From DATLNF01 sp963765815 (GTDB lineage Bacteria; Actinomycetota; Actinomycetes; BP-191): DNA of 64,000 nucleotides. Below the pieces are notes generated by a model. The model worked only from the letters and a program-made list of their open reading frames with translations, was not told the origin of the DNA and did not search any database. Below, piece by piece: positions 38,949 to 46,964 of the stretch. A program made the translations under genes and the position numbers. The DNA lies in assembly GCA_963765815.1 (NCBI GenBank), contig CAVXXT010000005.1, positions 1-64,000 on the forward strand, given 5' to 3'. Numbering within the stretch: the stretch's first letter is position 1; each line of letters starts with the position of its first letter.

Positions 38949-41101
38949 GCCGTCGTACCCGCGCACTCGCTGTCGCCGTGTCGCTCGTCGCCGTCGCGGT
39001 GTCGGCGACCGGAGGCCCGGCCTCGGCGGCTGCGGATCCGCGCGCTCTCACCGGCGAGTTCGCCGCGCCGTTCGAGGAGCCCGGCGCCGTCTGCGCCGAC
39101 GACCCCGACGGCCGCGCGATCTGCAAGCCGGCCGGCGCGAGCGTCGTCGTCACCGCCGACGGCCGCGTCCTCTACTGGGACGCGCTCGAGGGCGAGGAGG
39201 ACATCCAGCAGAGCCTGGTGCTCGAGTACGGCGAGCTGGCGCAGAACGACCAGACCCGGGTGCTCAGCCTGCGCGGATCCCGGCCCGCGTGGTCGGTGCC
39301 CTCACCGGAGGACGGCGGCGCCAACCCCGACGGCGCGCCCGAGGACCCGGCGCTGCCCGGCGGTCCCGGCGTGGTCGACGAGAACCCGCGCAACGACGGC
39401 GACCTGTTCTGCTCCGACCAGATCCAGCTCGCCGACGGCCGGCTGCTCGTCGTCGGAGGCACGCAGTACTACACCGAGCCCGGCATCCCCGGCACCGGCT
39501 ACGGCGTCGCCGAGCTCGAGGGCCTGAAGAACGCGCGGCTCTACCACCCGGCGACCAAGACGTGGACGCAGACCCAGTCGATGGCTTACGGGCGCTGGTA
39601 CCCGTCCATGGTCACGCTCGCCGACGGGACGGTCTTCACCGCGTCGGGCGTGACGAAGCTGCTCAAGCCGTTCTACCCGGACCGGCCGGCCGACTCCGGC
39701 ACCAACGTCAAGCAGACCGAGACCTTCGACCCGCGGACCAGCACGTGGAGCGTCAACCCGCCGTCGGCCGATCGGTCGCTCCCGCTGTACCCGCGGCTGC
39801 ACCTGCTGCCGAACGGGCACGTCTACTACGACGCCGCGGGGCAGACCTTCAACCCGGCCGGCCAGTCGTACGACGAGGCGCTGTGGAACCTCGCCGCGAC
39901 CTACGACCCCGCGGCGAAGACCTGGACCGACCTCGGCGTGCCCGGCGTCGGCACGACCCACGTCGGGTTCCGCGGATCGGCGTTCTCGGTGGCGCTGCCG
40001 CTGAAGCCGCCGTACACGTCGATGTCGTTCCTCTCCGGCGGCGGCGTCTCGGGTGTCTCGCCCGGGACGGCGCTCGCCATCGCCACCAGCCAGGTGAACA
40101 CCGTCGACGTGTCGGGGGCCACGCCAGAGCTGTCGACCCTGCAGGGCGGGACCTTCAACAACCCGCGGTGGTTCTCCACCGGTGTTGCGCTGCCGACCGG
40201 CGAGGTCGTCGCGTTCAACGGGTCGAGCACTGACGAGGTCGTCGGCCCGGGATCGGGGATGCCGGTGCGCACGCCGGAGATCTACGACCCCGCGTCGAAC
40301 ACCTGGTCCGAGGTCGCGACCCAGGCGCGAGGGCGGACGTACCACAGCACGGCAGTTCTGCTCCCGGACGGCCGGGTCCTCGTCGCCGGCCACTCGCCGA
40401 TCGCCACGGCGTACGCCGCGCAGAACCCGGCGGGGGAGCCGTTCGGGCTGTCTCCCGCGCGACGTGACCCGTCGTTCGAGATCTTCAGCCCGCCGTACCT
40501 GTTCCGTGGGCCGCGACCGGTCGTGCGGTCGGTGCCCGGGTCGCTCGGCTACGCGCAGCGGGTTCGCGTCGCGGTCACCGATCCTGCGGCCGTGAAGTCC
40601 GTGGTGGTCATGCGCAACACCGCTCTGACCCATCTGATCGACGCGGACCAGCGCACCGTCGAGTTGCCGATCGTCGCGCGCGACGCGACGTCGGTGACCG
40701 TCGTCGGGCCGCCGACGTCCGCGGTCGCTCCCGCCGGGCCGTACCTGCTCTTCGTCAACAGCGACTCGGGCAGCGGGCTTGTTCCCTCGGTCGGCCGGCA
40801 GGTCTTCGTCGGCGCACCAGTGCCGGCCGCGCTGCGCTCGCTCATCGCCGGCAACACGGCGGCCGACGTCGCCGCCGAGATGTCGCGGCGATCCGCTGCC
40901 GGTACGCCGGCCCCGCCGTCGTCTCCCGCGCCCGCACCGGCGCCCGCGCCCGTGGCACCGCCGGCCATCGCCGTACCCGCGCCGCGTCCGGCCCGCGGCG
41001 GAGACCTCGCGTCGACCGGTCAGCGAGCGACGGTGCTCGCGGTGCTGCTCGTCGGGCTGGCGATCGTGGTCAGACCGCGGCCCGCTCGACAAGACGGCTG
41101 A
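38945..41101 (+). CDS. galactose-oxidase-type copper radical oxidase (kelch propeller, DUF1929) with a sortase signal
   Basis: 718 aa. A signal peptide is followed by a kelch propeller and a C-terminal DUF1929 domain. All galactose-oxidase metal/cofactor positions appear: Cys in LFCSDQIQLADGRLLVVGG (thioether Cys), Tyr in YGRWYPSMVTLADG, Tyr-His pair in RGRTYHSTAVLLPDG, and His in TALTHLIDADQRTVEL. A Pro/Ala linker (APAPAPAPVAPP) leads to LASTG, a hydrophobic helix and RPRPARQDG, a class E (LAXTG) sortase signal. It should oxidise an alcohol or aldehyde to give hydrogen peroxide at the cell wall. Nearest concept is actinobacterial GlxA. It overlaps the convergent hydrolase gene by 32 bp. Confidence 0.85.
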   Translation: MSRRTRALAVAVSLVAVAVSATGGPASAAADPRALTGEFAAPFEEPGAVCADDPDGRAICKPAGASVVVTADGRVLYWDALEGEEDIQQSLVLEYGELAQNDQTRVLSLRGSRPAWSVPSPEDGGANPDGAPEDPALPGGPGVVDENPRNDGDLFCSDQIQLADGRLLVVGGTQYYTEPGIPGTGYGVAELEGLKNARLYHPATKTWTQTQSMAYGRWYPSMVTLADGTVFTASGVTKLLKPFYPDRPADSGTNVKQTETFDPRTSTWSVNPPSADRSLPLYPRLHLLPNGHVYYDAAGQTFNPAGQSYDEALWNLAATYDPAAKTWTDLGVPGVGTTHVGFRGSAFSVALPLKPPYTSMSFLSGGGVSGVSPGTALAIATSQVNTVDVSGATPELSTLQGGTFNNPRWFSTGVALPTGEVVAFNGSSTDEVVGPGSGMPVRTPEIYDPASNTWSEVATQARGRTYHSTAVLLPDGRVLVAGHSPIATAYAAQNPAGEPFGLSPARRDPSFEIFSPPYLFRGPRPVVRSVPGSLGYAQRVRVAVTDPAAVKSVVVMRNTALTHLIDADQRTVELPIVARDATSVTVVGPPTSAVAPAGPYLLFVNSDSGSGLVPSVGRQVFVGAPVPAALRSLIAGNTAADVAAEMSRRSAAGTPAPPSSPAPAPAPAPVAPPAIAVPAPRPARGGDLASTGQRATVLAVLLVGLAIVVRPRPARQDG

Positions 41102-41945
41102 GCAGATCGCGCATCGCCGTTGGCTGCTCGATCGGCAGGTAGTGCGTCCCGGTCATCAGCTCGAGCTCGGCGTCGGGCAGCTGTGCGGCGGCCAGCGCGA
41201 TGTCCGCGCGGGACGCGAGCAGGTCGGAGCGGCCGGCGGCGAAGACGACCGGGCAGGTCACCGTGCTCAGGTCCATGCGGGCGTGGCGCGCAATCGCCAG
41301 CGCGAGGGTGAAGTACCAGCGGAAGTCGTGCCGCGCGAAGCCGTCGAGCGTCGCGCGCATCGTCTCGACGTCGACCCCGTCGTCGACGACGCCGAGCCGG
41401 ATGAGCCGGCGGACCATCGCCGGCGTCGGCTCGACCCGACGCGCCGCGACGCCCACCAGCGGCCCGGCGGCGCGCATCGTGCGCGCGGCGGAGATGGCCA
41501 GGCCACGGCGCAGCGGACCGGGCAGTCGCGTGGGGCCGAACATCGAGGCGAACGTCCCACCGGGCACACCTGACACCGCGAGGATCCCGGCGACACGCTC
41601 CGGGTGACGCACCGCGAGCTCGAAGGCGACGTTCACCCCGACCGACCAGCTCGCGACGAGTGCGCGCGGCATGTCAGCAGCGTCCATCACCGCGACCGCG
41701 TCCTCGACATGGTGGTCGACGCTGATGTGGCGGTAGTCCGCCGGACGCGGCGAGCCACCCAGCCCCCGGTAGTGCCAGCCCGCCAGGCGGAAGCCGCTGT
41801 GCGGCGCGACGATCGCGGGCCAGGCGCTGCTGCCGGCACCGAGGCCGTTGGCGAGCAGGACCGGCGTACCGTCGCCCCGCATCCATCCGTGAACGACGGT
41901 CCCGTCTCCGCTGGCCGGTCGCAGCTCGCTCACGCCGCCGACCAT
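41070..41945 (-). CDS. alpha/beta-hydrolase fold enzyme
   Basis: 291 aa, no signal peptide. VLLANGLGAGSSAWPAIV forms the oxyanion region. The nucleophile elbow is VASWSVGVNVAFELA (G-x-S-x-G replaced by S-W-S-V-G, Ser near residue 106). The acid lies in AAGRSDLLASRADI and the His in TGTHYLPIEQP. The elbow variant is uncommon but sterically acceptable. The gene is convergent with the copper oxidase gene and divergent from ilvD. Substrate unknown. Confidence 0.78.
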   Translation of the reverse strand: MVGGVSELRPASGDGTVVHGWMRGDGTPVLLANGLGAGSSAWPAIVAPHSGFRLAGWHYRGLGGSPRPADYRHISVDHHVEDAVAVMDAADMPRALVASWSVGVNVAFELAVRHPERVAGILAVSGVPGGTFASMFGPTRLPGPLRRGLAISAARTMRAAGPLVGVAARRVEPTPAMVRRLIRLGVVDDGVDVETMRATLDGFARHDFRWYFTLALAIARHARMDLSTVTCPVVFAAGRSDLLASRADIALAAAQLPDAELELMTGTHYLPIEQPTAMRDLLSRLVERAAV

Positions 41946-41979
41946 AGCCTCGGCAGGCGAGGCGCGGCGCAGCGGCGCT

Positions 41980-41992
41980 TATGCTCACCGGC
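41980..41992 (+). promoter_or_regulatory. leaderless promoter -10 for ilvD
   Basis: TATGCT at 41980-41985 is followed by 7 nt and GTG 41993. The ATG at 41981 inside this hexamer is therefore more likely part of the promoter than a start codon. Confidence 0.5.
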
Positions 41993-43681
41993 GTGACCGA
42001 GCCGACCAACCCGCGCAAGCCGCGCAGCTTCGACGTGACCGACGGCGACGCGCGTGCGCCGGCCCGGGCCATGCTGCGCGCTATCGGCATGACCGACGAC
42101 GACTGGGACAAGCCGCAGGTCGCGGTGGCGAGCTCGTGGAACGAGGTCACGCCCTGCAATCTCCCGCTCGACCGGCTGGCCAAGTCGGCGAAGGACGGCG
42201 TACGGCGGGCCGGCGGGTTCCCGATCGAGTTCACCACCATCGCGGTGTCCGACGGCATCTCGATGGGCCACGAGGGCATGCGCGCGAGCCTCGTCTCGCG
42301 TGAGGTGATCGCCGACTCGGTCGAGCTGATGGTGCACGCCGAGCGGCTCGACGCGATGGTGCTGCTCGCCGGCTGCGACAAGAGCCTGCCCGGCATGCTG
42401 ATGGCGGCCGCGCGGATGGACCTGTCCGCGGTGTTCCTCTACGGCGGGTCGATCCTGCCCGGTCATCTCGCCGACGGCACGGCGATCACGATCCAAGACG
42501 TGTTCGAGGCGGTGGGCGCCTGCGCCATCGGCGCGATCAGCCGCGAGCGGCTCGGCGAGATCGAGCGCGCGGCCTGCCCGGGTGAAGGCTCGTGCGGCGG
42601 GATGTTCACCGCCAACACCATGGCCTCGGCGGCCGAGGCGCTCGGCATGGCGCTGCCCGGGTCGTCATCGGCGCCCGCGGTCGACGCGCGGCGTACGGCG
42701 CTCGCCGAGCAGTCCGGTGAGGCGGTCGTCGCGCTGCTCGACAAGCGCATCACCGCGCGGCAGATCCTCACCAAGCCGGCGTTCGAGAACGCGATCGCCG
42801 TCGTCATGGCGCTCGGCGGGTCGACCAACGCGGTGCTGCACCTGCTGGCGATCGCGCACGAGGCTCGCGTCGACCTCACCCTCGACGACTTCGACCGCAT
42901 CGGCCGCAAGGTGCCGCATCTCGCCGACGTGAAGCCGTTCGGCCGCTATGTCATGAACGACGTCGACGGCGTCGGCGGCGTACCCGTCGTCATGCGCCTG
43001 CTCCTCGACGCGGGGCTGATGGACGGGGACGCGCTGACGGTCACCGGTCGCACCCTCGCCGAGAACCTCGACACGATCAGGCCGAGCGCCCCGGATGGGT
43101 CGGTCGTCCACGCTCTCGGCGCGCCGATCCACGCGATGGGTGGGCTCGCGATCCTGCGCGGCACGCTCGCGCCGGACGGCGCGGTCGTGAAGTCGGCCGG
43201 CATGGAGTCGCTCGTCTTCGACGGCACGGCACGCGTCTTCGACGGCGAAGCGGCCGCTATGGAGGCCGTCACCTCGGGTCGGATCAGCGCCGGCGACGTC
43301 ATCGTCATCCGCTGGGAGGGTCCACGCGGCGGTCCCGGGATGCGCGAGATGCTCGCAGTCACCGCCGCCGTCAAGGGCGCGGGCCTCGGCGCCGACGTCG
43401 CGCTGCTCACCGACGGCCGGTTCTCCGGCGCGACCTTCGGCCTGTGCGTGGGCCACGTCGCTCCCGAGGCGGCCGACTGCGGTCCGATCGCGCTCGTCGC
43501 CGACGGCGATCGGATCGTCCTCGACGTGCCCAACCGGCGACTCGACCTCATGGTCGACGATGACGAGCTGATACGCCGCCGCGCGGCGTGGGTGCCGATC
43601 GAGCCGCGCTACACCCGAGGCGCACTGGGCAAGTACGCCAAACTCGTCTCGTCCGCCTCGCGCGGCGCTGTCTGCGACTGA
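41993..43681 (+). CDS. ilvD: dihydroxy-acid dehydratase
   Basis: Dehydrates 2,3-dihydroxy acids to the keto acids of valine and isoleucine using an Fe-S cluster. ~562 aa from GTG 41993 (VTEPTNPRKPRSFDVTDG), which matches usual family starts. Cluster cysteines: SSWNEVTPCN, LAGCDKSLPGMLMAAARMD and PGEGSCGGMFTANTMASA. Also GGSTNAVLHLLAIAHEA, VVIRWEGPRGGPGMREML-type segment (VIVIRWEGPRGGPGMREML) and TDGRFSGATFGLCVGHVAPE. It is followed with a 1-nt overlap (TGATG) by a small hypothetical gene. It is separated by ~3 kb from ilvBNC. Confidence 0.95.
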   Translation: MTEPTNPRKPRSFDVTDGDARAPARAMLRAIGMTDDDWDKPQVAVASSWNEVTPCNLPLDRLAKSAKDGVRRAGGFPIEFTTIAVSDGISMGHEGMRASLVSREVIADSVELMVHAERLDAMVLLAGCDKSLPGMLMAAARMDLSAVFLYGGSILPGHLADGTAITIQDVFEAVGACAIGAISRERLGEIERAACPGEGSCGGMFTANTMASAAEALGMALPGSSSAPAVDARRTALAEQSGEAVVALLDKRITARQILTKPAFENAIAVVMALGGSTNAVLHLLAIAHEARVDLTLDDFDRIGRKVPHLADVKPFGRYVMNDVDGVGGVPVVMRLLLDAGLMDGDALTVTGRTLAENLDTIRPSAPDGSVVHALGAPIHAMGGLAILRGTLAPDGAVVKSAGMESLVFDGTARVFDGEAAAMEAVTSGRISAGDVIVIRWEGPRGGPGMREMLAVTAAVKGAGLGADVALLTDGRFSGATFGLCVGHVAPEAADCGPIALVADGDRIVLDVPNRRLDLMVDDDELIRRRAAWVPIEPRYTRGALGKYAKLVSSASRGAVCD

Positions 43682-44001
43682 TGCGCTACCAGGTCGGGAC
43701 GCAGCTCGAGCTGACGCTGCCGTCTCCCGGTGCGTCGGAGACGGCCATGGACCGCTACGTCCGCGAGCTGGTGACCGGCGGCGTGCCGGAGGCCATGTGG
43801 GGCGGCCGGCCCGAGGCCGGCCGGGTCGAGGTGATGCTGGTCGTCGAGGCGACCGACGCCGAGCACGCGCTCGCGGTCGCCATGACTGCGCTGCGCGGCG
43901 TCGCCCGCGACATGGGGCGCGCCCTCCCGGCCCTGCGCTTCCGCTCACTCGCGACTCAGCCGCTCGACAACCCTGACGACTGGCCCGACCGGGACGACTG
44001 A
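43681..44001 (+). CDS. hypothetical protein (106 aa) coupled to ilvD
   Basis: 106 aa from ATG 43681, sharing one base with the ilvD stop. Soluble and mixed alpha/beta in pattern: MRYQVGTQLELTLP, RVEVMLVVEATDAEHALAVA, TALRGVARDMGRALP, ending in the acidic tail DDWPDRDD. No domain is recognised and no cysteine is present. Translational coupling suggests expression with IlvD, but a functional link is unproven. Confidence 0.65.
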   Translation: MRYQVGTQLELTLPSPGASETAMDRYVRELVTGGVPEAMWGGRPEAGRVEVMLVVEATDAEHALAVAMTALRGVARDMGRALPALRFRSLATQPLDNPDDWPDRDD

Positions 44002-44048
44002 CCGCGCGGCACCTTCCCCGGCGGAGCCGAGAGCGGGAGACTCCGCAC

Positions 44049-46805
44049 ATGGCGTCGGCGGCGGGCGAGACCCCAGAGGCACCGCCGCGGCCATCCACCC
44101 ACCCGCGCGCTGTCGCGGCGCTGGCCGCCGTCGTGGCGCTCGCACTGGCGGGGGCGCATCAGCTCGGGTCCAGCGACACGCGCTCTCTCGTCGGACATCT
44201 GTCCGCGATCGCGGCGACGACGGCGGCCGTCGTGTGCGCCGACGCGGCGTCCCGGCGGGTGCCCGCGGGCCGACTCTTCTGGGCCGCGTTCTGTGCCATG
44301 TGCGTCCTCGCCGTCTTCGGCGAGGTCGGGTACGCCGCTCTCGCGATGTCGTCGCGACCGCCTGCGGTCCCGTCGGCCGCCGACATCGCCTATCTCATCG
44401 CCGTCGTCCCCGGCACCGCCGCGTTCCTCGTGCTTTCGCTCGGGGTGCGCGGCCGGGTATGGCGACTGCGACCGATCGTCGACGCGGTCGTCCTCGTCAG
44501 CTCGCTGCTGTTCGTCGCCTGGTTCGCCGTACTTCGGGACGTCTATCCGGAGAGCGGCGGCGCGTCGTCGGAGACCCTGGTCGCGATCGCCTTCCCGGTC
44601 GTCGACATCGTCCTGCTCGCGCTCGTGCTGCCGGTGCTGTCGCGGGTGACCAGGGCGTCGGCCCTGTCGCTGACGGCACTCAGCGCCGGTCTGATCGTGC
44701 TGACGACGACCGACCTCCTGCTGGTGCAGGACGGAACCCCCCGCGTCTCCGCCGGCCCGATCGGTCTGGGTGTCGGTGTACCGCTCGCCTTCCTGCTGCT
44801 GGCGTTCGCCGCGGCGGTCGCGAGACCGGTCGACGCCCCGACGCGCGACGAGTCGTCTGCGCTGACCATGCTGCTCCCGCAGGCCCCGGCGCTGATCGCG
44901 GTCGGCATCTTCCTCGCCCGACTGGCGAGCGGCGCGACGTTCGACCGGATGGAGATCGCCACCGTCGCGACAGTGTCGGTGGCCGGGACCGTCCGGCTGT
45001 TCCTCATGCTCTGGGAGAACCACCTCCTGACCCGCGACGTTCGGTTGGCGATGGCCGACCTGCACGCGAGCGAGGAGCGGTTCCGCTCGATCGTGCAGGG
45101 GTCCAGCGACTTCATCACGATCTGCGACGCGCGCGGTCGCGTCACCTTCCAGAGCAAGTCCAGCCGGCCGATCGTCGGCCTCAGCGCGGGGTCACTCGTC
45201 GGCGCCGACGTCGCCGAGATCATCCACCCGGACGACCGCGAGAGAGTGCTCCGCGCGTTCGTCGAGTCTCGGAACACCCCGGGTCCGGCGTTCTACGAGT
45301 GCCGGATCGGGACCCCCGAGGGCGATTGGCGGCATGTCCAGGCCGTCGTCACCAACCTGCTCGAGGACCCCAACGTGCAGGGCATCGTGATCAACACCCG
45401 CGACGTCACCGAGCAGCGGCTGCTGGAGACCAGGCTCGCCCACCAGGCGCTGCACGACCCGCTCAGCGGGCTGCCCAATCGGGCCCTGTTCCGCGACCGC
45501 CTGCACCACGCGCTCGCGCTGCAGAGTCGGGAGGGCGCGCCCGGCTCCCTCGCCGTGATGGTCATCGACCTCGACGGCTTCTCCGCGGTCAATGACAGCT
45601 TCGGCCACGCGACCGGCGACGCGGTCCTCATGCTGACCGCCAGTCGCGTGGTCGAGTGCGTGCGCCCGGGCGACACGGTGTCGCGTCTCGGCAGTGACGA
45701 GTTCGCGGTCCTGCTCGAGAAGATCGAGAGCCCGGCGGCCGCGGTGGAGATGGCGCACCGGTTCGTCCAGGTGATGCAGCAGCCGATCGAGCTCGAGGAG
45801 CGGGAGCTCGTCATCGGTGCGAGCGTCGGCATCGCCGTCGACGCCGAAGGGGACGGACCAGCAGAGCTGCTCCGCAACGCTGACATCGCGATGAACCGGG
45901 CCAAGGAGCGCGGCCGCAACCGGTGCGAGCTGTTCGAGCTCGACATGCACGCTGCCGCGCGGACGCGGTTCGACCTCGAGAACGACCTGCGCATTGCACT
46001 TGCCCGCGGCGAGCTGTTCTGCCTCTACCAGCCGGTGGTCGAGCTGCAGACCGGGCTGCTCGCCGGCGTGGAGGCACTGGTCCGGTGGCGCCACCCGACG
46101 CGGGGCATCGTGCCCCCGGCCGAGTTCATCGGGGTGGCCGAGGAGACCGGGCTGATCGTGCCGCTCGGCCGGTGGGTCCTGGTCGAGGCCTGCCGGCAGC
46201 TTCGCGAGTGGCAGGACGCAGCAGGCCGCCCGCTCGGCCTCGCAGTGAACCTCTCAGCGAGTCAGCTCGAGGACCCGCAGCTGGCCGATGACGTCGTCGC
46301 TGCGCTGACCGCCGCGGGCGTGGAGGCCACGTCGCTCGTGCTCGAGATCACCGAGAGCATGCTGGTCGACGACGCCGACCGCAGCCTCGGCAAGGTGAAG
46401 CGGCTCAGTGAGCTCGGCGTCGGTCTCGCGCTCGACGACTTCGGCACGGGGTACTCATCGCTCGCCTACCTGTCCCGGCTGCCGGTGGACATCCTGAAGA
46501 TCGACAAGAGCTTCGTGACCGCGTTGTCCAGCGGCGAGGGCGTCTCGCCGGTCACCTCGGCCATCGTCGCGATGGGCAAGAGCCTCGACCTCGCGATCGT
46601 CGCCGAGGGCATCGAGACCCGCGAACAGCTGGCCGCGATGAGGTCCCTCGGCTGCGAGTACGGGCAGGGCTTCCTGCTCTCGCCGCCGCTGGACGGAGCG
46701 GGCGTGACGGCTCTGCTGGTGTCGTCCGCACGCGAGCCGCACGGCCTGCTGCCCGAGCCACCGGTCGGGGCGAGTGCAGCCCTGGCCGAACGTCCGGTCG
46801 GTTGA
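44049..46805 (+). CDS. membrane-bound PAS-GGDEF-EAL cyclic-di-GMP protein
   Basis: 918 aa. Roughly ten hydrophobic helices fill residues 20-320 (for example LFWAAFCAMCVLAVF and PVVDIVLLALVLPVL), an MASE-like sensor. A PAS domain follows (~345-455: FRSIVQGSSDFITICDARGR). GGDEF domain ~470-620: DPLSGLPNRALF, FSAVNDSFGHATGDAVL, inhibitory site RPGD, signature RLGSDEFAVLL (GSDEF in place of GGDEF). EAL domain ~640-890: EALVRWRHPTRGIVPP, LVLEITESMLVDD, LDDFGTGYSSLAYLSRLPVD, ILKIDKSF and AEGIETREQL, all phosphodiesterase-competent. Ribosome site GGGAG precedes the ATG. Net phosphodiesterase activity is the better guess. Its stop overlaps the ilvB leader -35. Confidence 0.92.
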   Translation: MASAAGETPEAPPRPSTHPRAVAALAAVVALALAGAHQLGSSDTRSLVGHLSAIAATTAAVVCADAASRRVPAGRLFWAAFCAMCVLAVFGEVGYAALAMSSRPPAVPSAADIAYLIAVVPGTAAFLVLSLGVRGRVWRLRPIVDAVVLVSSLLFVAWFAVLRDVYPESGGASSETLVAIAFPVVDIVLLALVLPVLSRVTRASALSLTALSAGLIVLTTTDLLLVQDGTPRVSAGPIGLGVGVPLAFLLLAFAAAVARPVDAPTRDESSALTMLLPQAPALIAVGIFLARLASGATFDRMEIATVATVSVAGTVRLFLMLWENHLLTRDVRLAMADLHASEERFRSIVQGSSDFITICDARGRVTFQSKSSRPIVGLSAGSLVGADVAEIIHPDDRERVLRAFVESRNTPGPAFYECRIGTPEGDWRHVQAVVTNLLEDPNVQGIVINTRDVTEQRLLETRLAHQALHDPLSGLPNRALFRDRLHHALALQSREGAPGSLAVMVIDLDGFSAVNDSFGHATGDAVLMLTASRVVECVRPGDTVSRLGSDEFAVLLEKIESPAAAVEMAHRFVQVMQQPIELEERELVIGASVGIAVDAEGDGPAELLRNADIAMNRAKERGRNRCELFELDMHAAARTRFDLENDLRIALARGELFCLYQPVVELQTGLLAGVEALVRWRHPTRGIVPPAEFIGVAEETGLIVPLGRWVLVEACRQLREWQDAAGRPLGLAVNLSASQLEDPQLADDVVAALTAAGVEATSLVLEITESMLVDDADRSLGKVKRLSELGVGLALDDFGTGYSSLAYLSRLPVDILKIDKSFVTALSSGEGVSPVTSAIVAMGKSLDLAIVAEGIETREQLAAMRSLGCEYGQGFLLSPPLDGAGVTALLVSSAREPHGLLPEPPVGASAALAERPVG

Positions 46806-46832
46806 CGTGCGCGTGGGGCGCGATGCCATAGT
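46802..46832 (+). promoter_or_regulatory. promoter of the ilvBNC leader
   Basis: TTGACG (46802-46807) and CATAGT (46827-46832) are 19 bp apart. The next 6 nt lead directly to the leader-peptide GTG, so the transcript may begin at or next to the start codon. A sequence of the same layout (CATGGT-GAGTCC-GTG) precedes the cimA leader. Confidence 0.5.
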
Positions 46833-46838
46833 GAGCGC

Positions 46839-46871
46839 GTGCACCTGACCAGCGAGCTCGTACTCACCTAG
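46839..46871 (+). CDS. ilvB leader peptide MHLTSELVLT
   Basis: A 10-codon ORF from GTG 46839 to TAG 46871, with codons Leu-Thr-Ser-Glu-Leu-Val-Leu near its end. Ribosome stalling at these Leu/Val codons would control the hairpins that follow. Leader-peptide attenuation of ilvB is established for actinobacteria in general; this instance is inferred from layout. Confidence 0.65.
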   Translation: MHLTSELVLT

Positions 46872-46930
46872 CGCGTCGGCATGCCGCCGACGCGCTGACC
46901 TCTCGTTCCCAACGGGAGGTCTTTTCATTT
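46871..46930 (+). terminator. ilvBNC attenuator: two hairpins and T-rich run
   Basis: A perfect 10-bp hairpin GCGCGTCGGC/GCCGACGCGC (46871-46880, 46886-46895) starts on the leader stop codon. A terminator hairpin GACCTC...GAGGTC (46897-46902, 46916-46921, extended by CG pairs) is followed at once by TTTTCATTT. The ilvB ATG lies 44 nt beyond the first hairpin's terminator stem. Confidence 0.8.
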
Positions 46931-46964
46931 CCCGCCCCCGGTTCGAGAGGCAGAAGGCTCCCCG

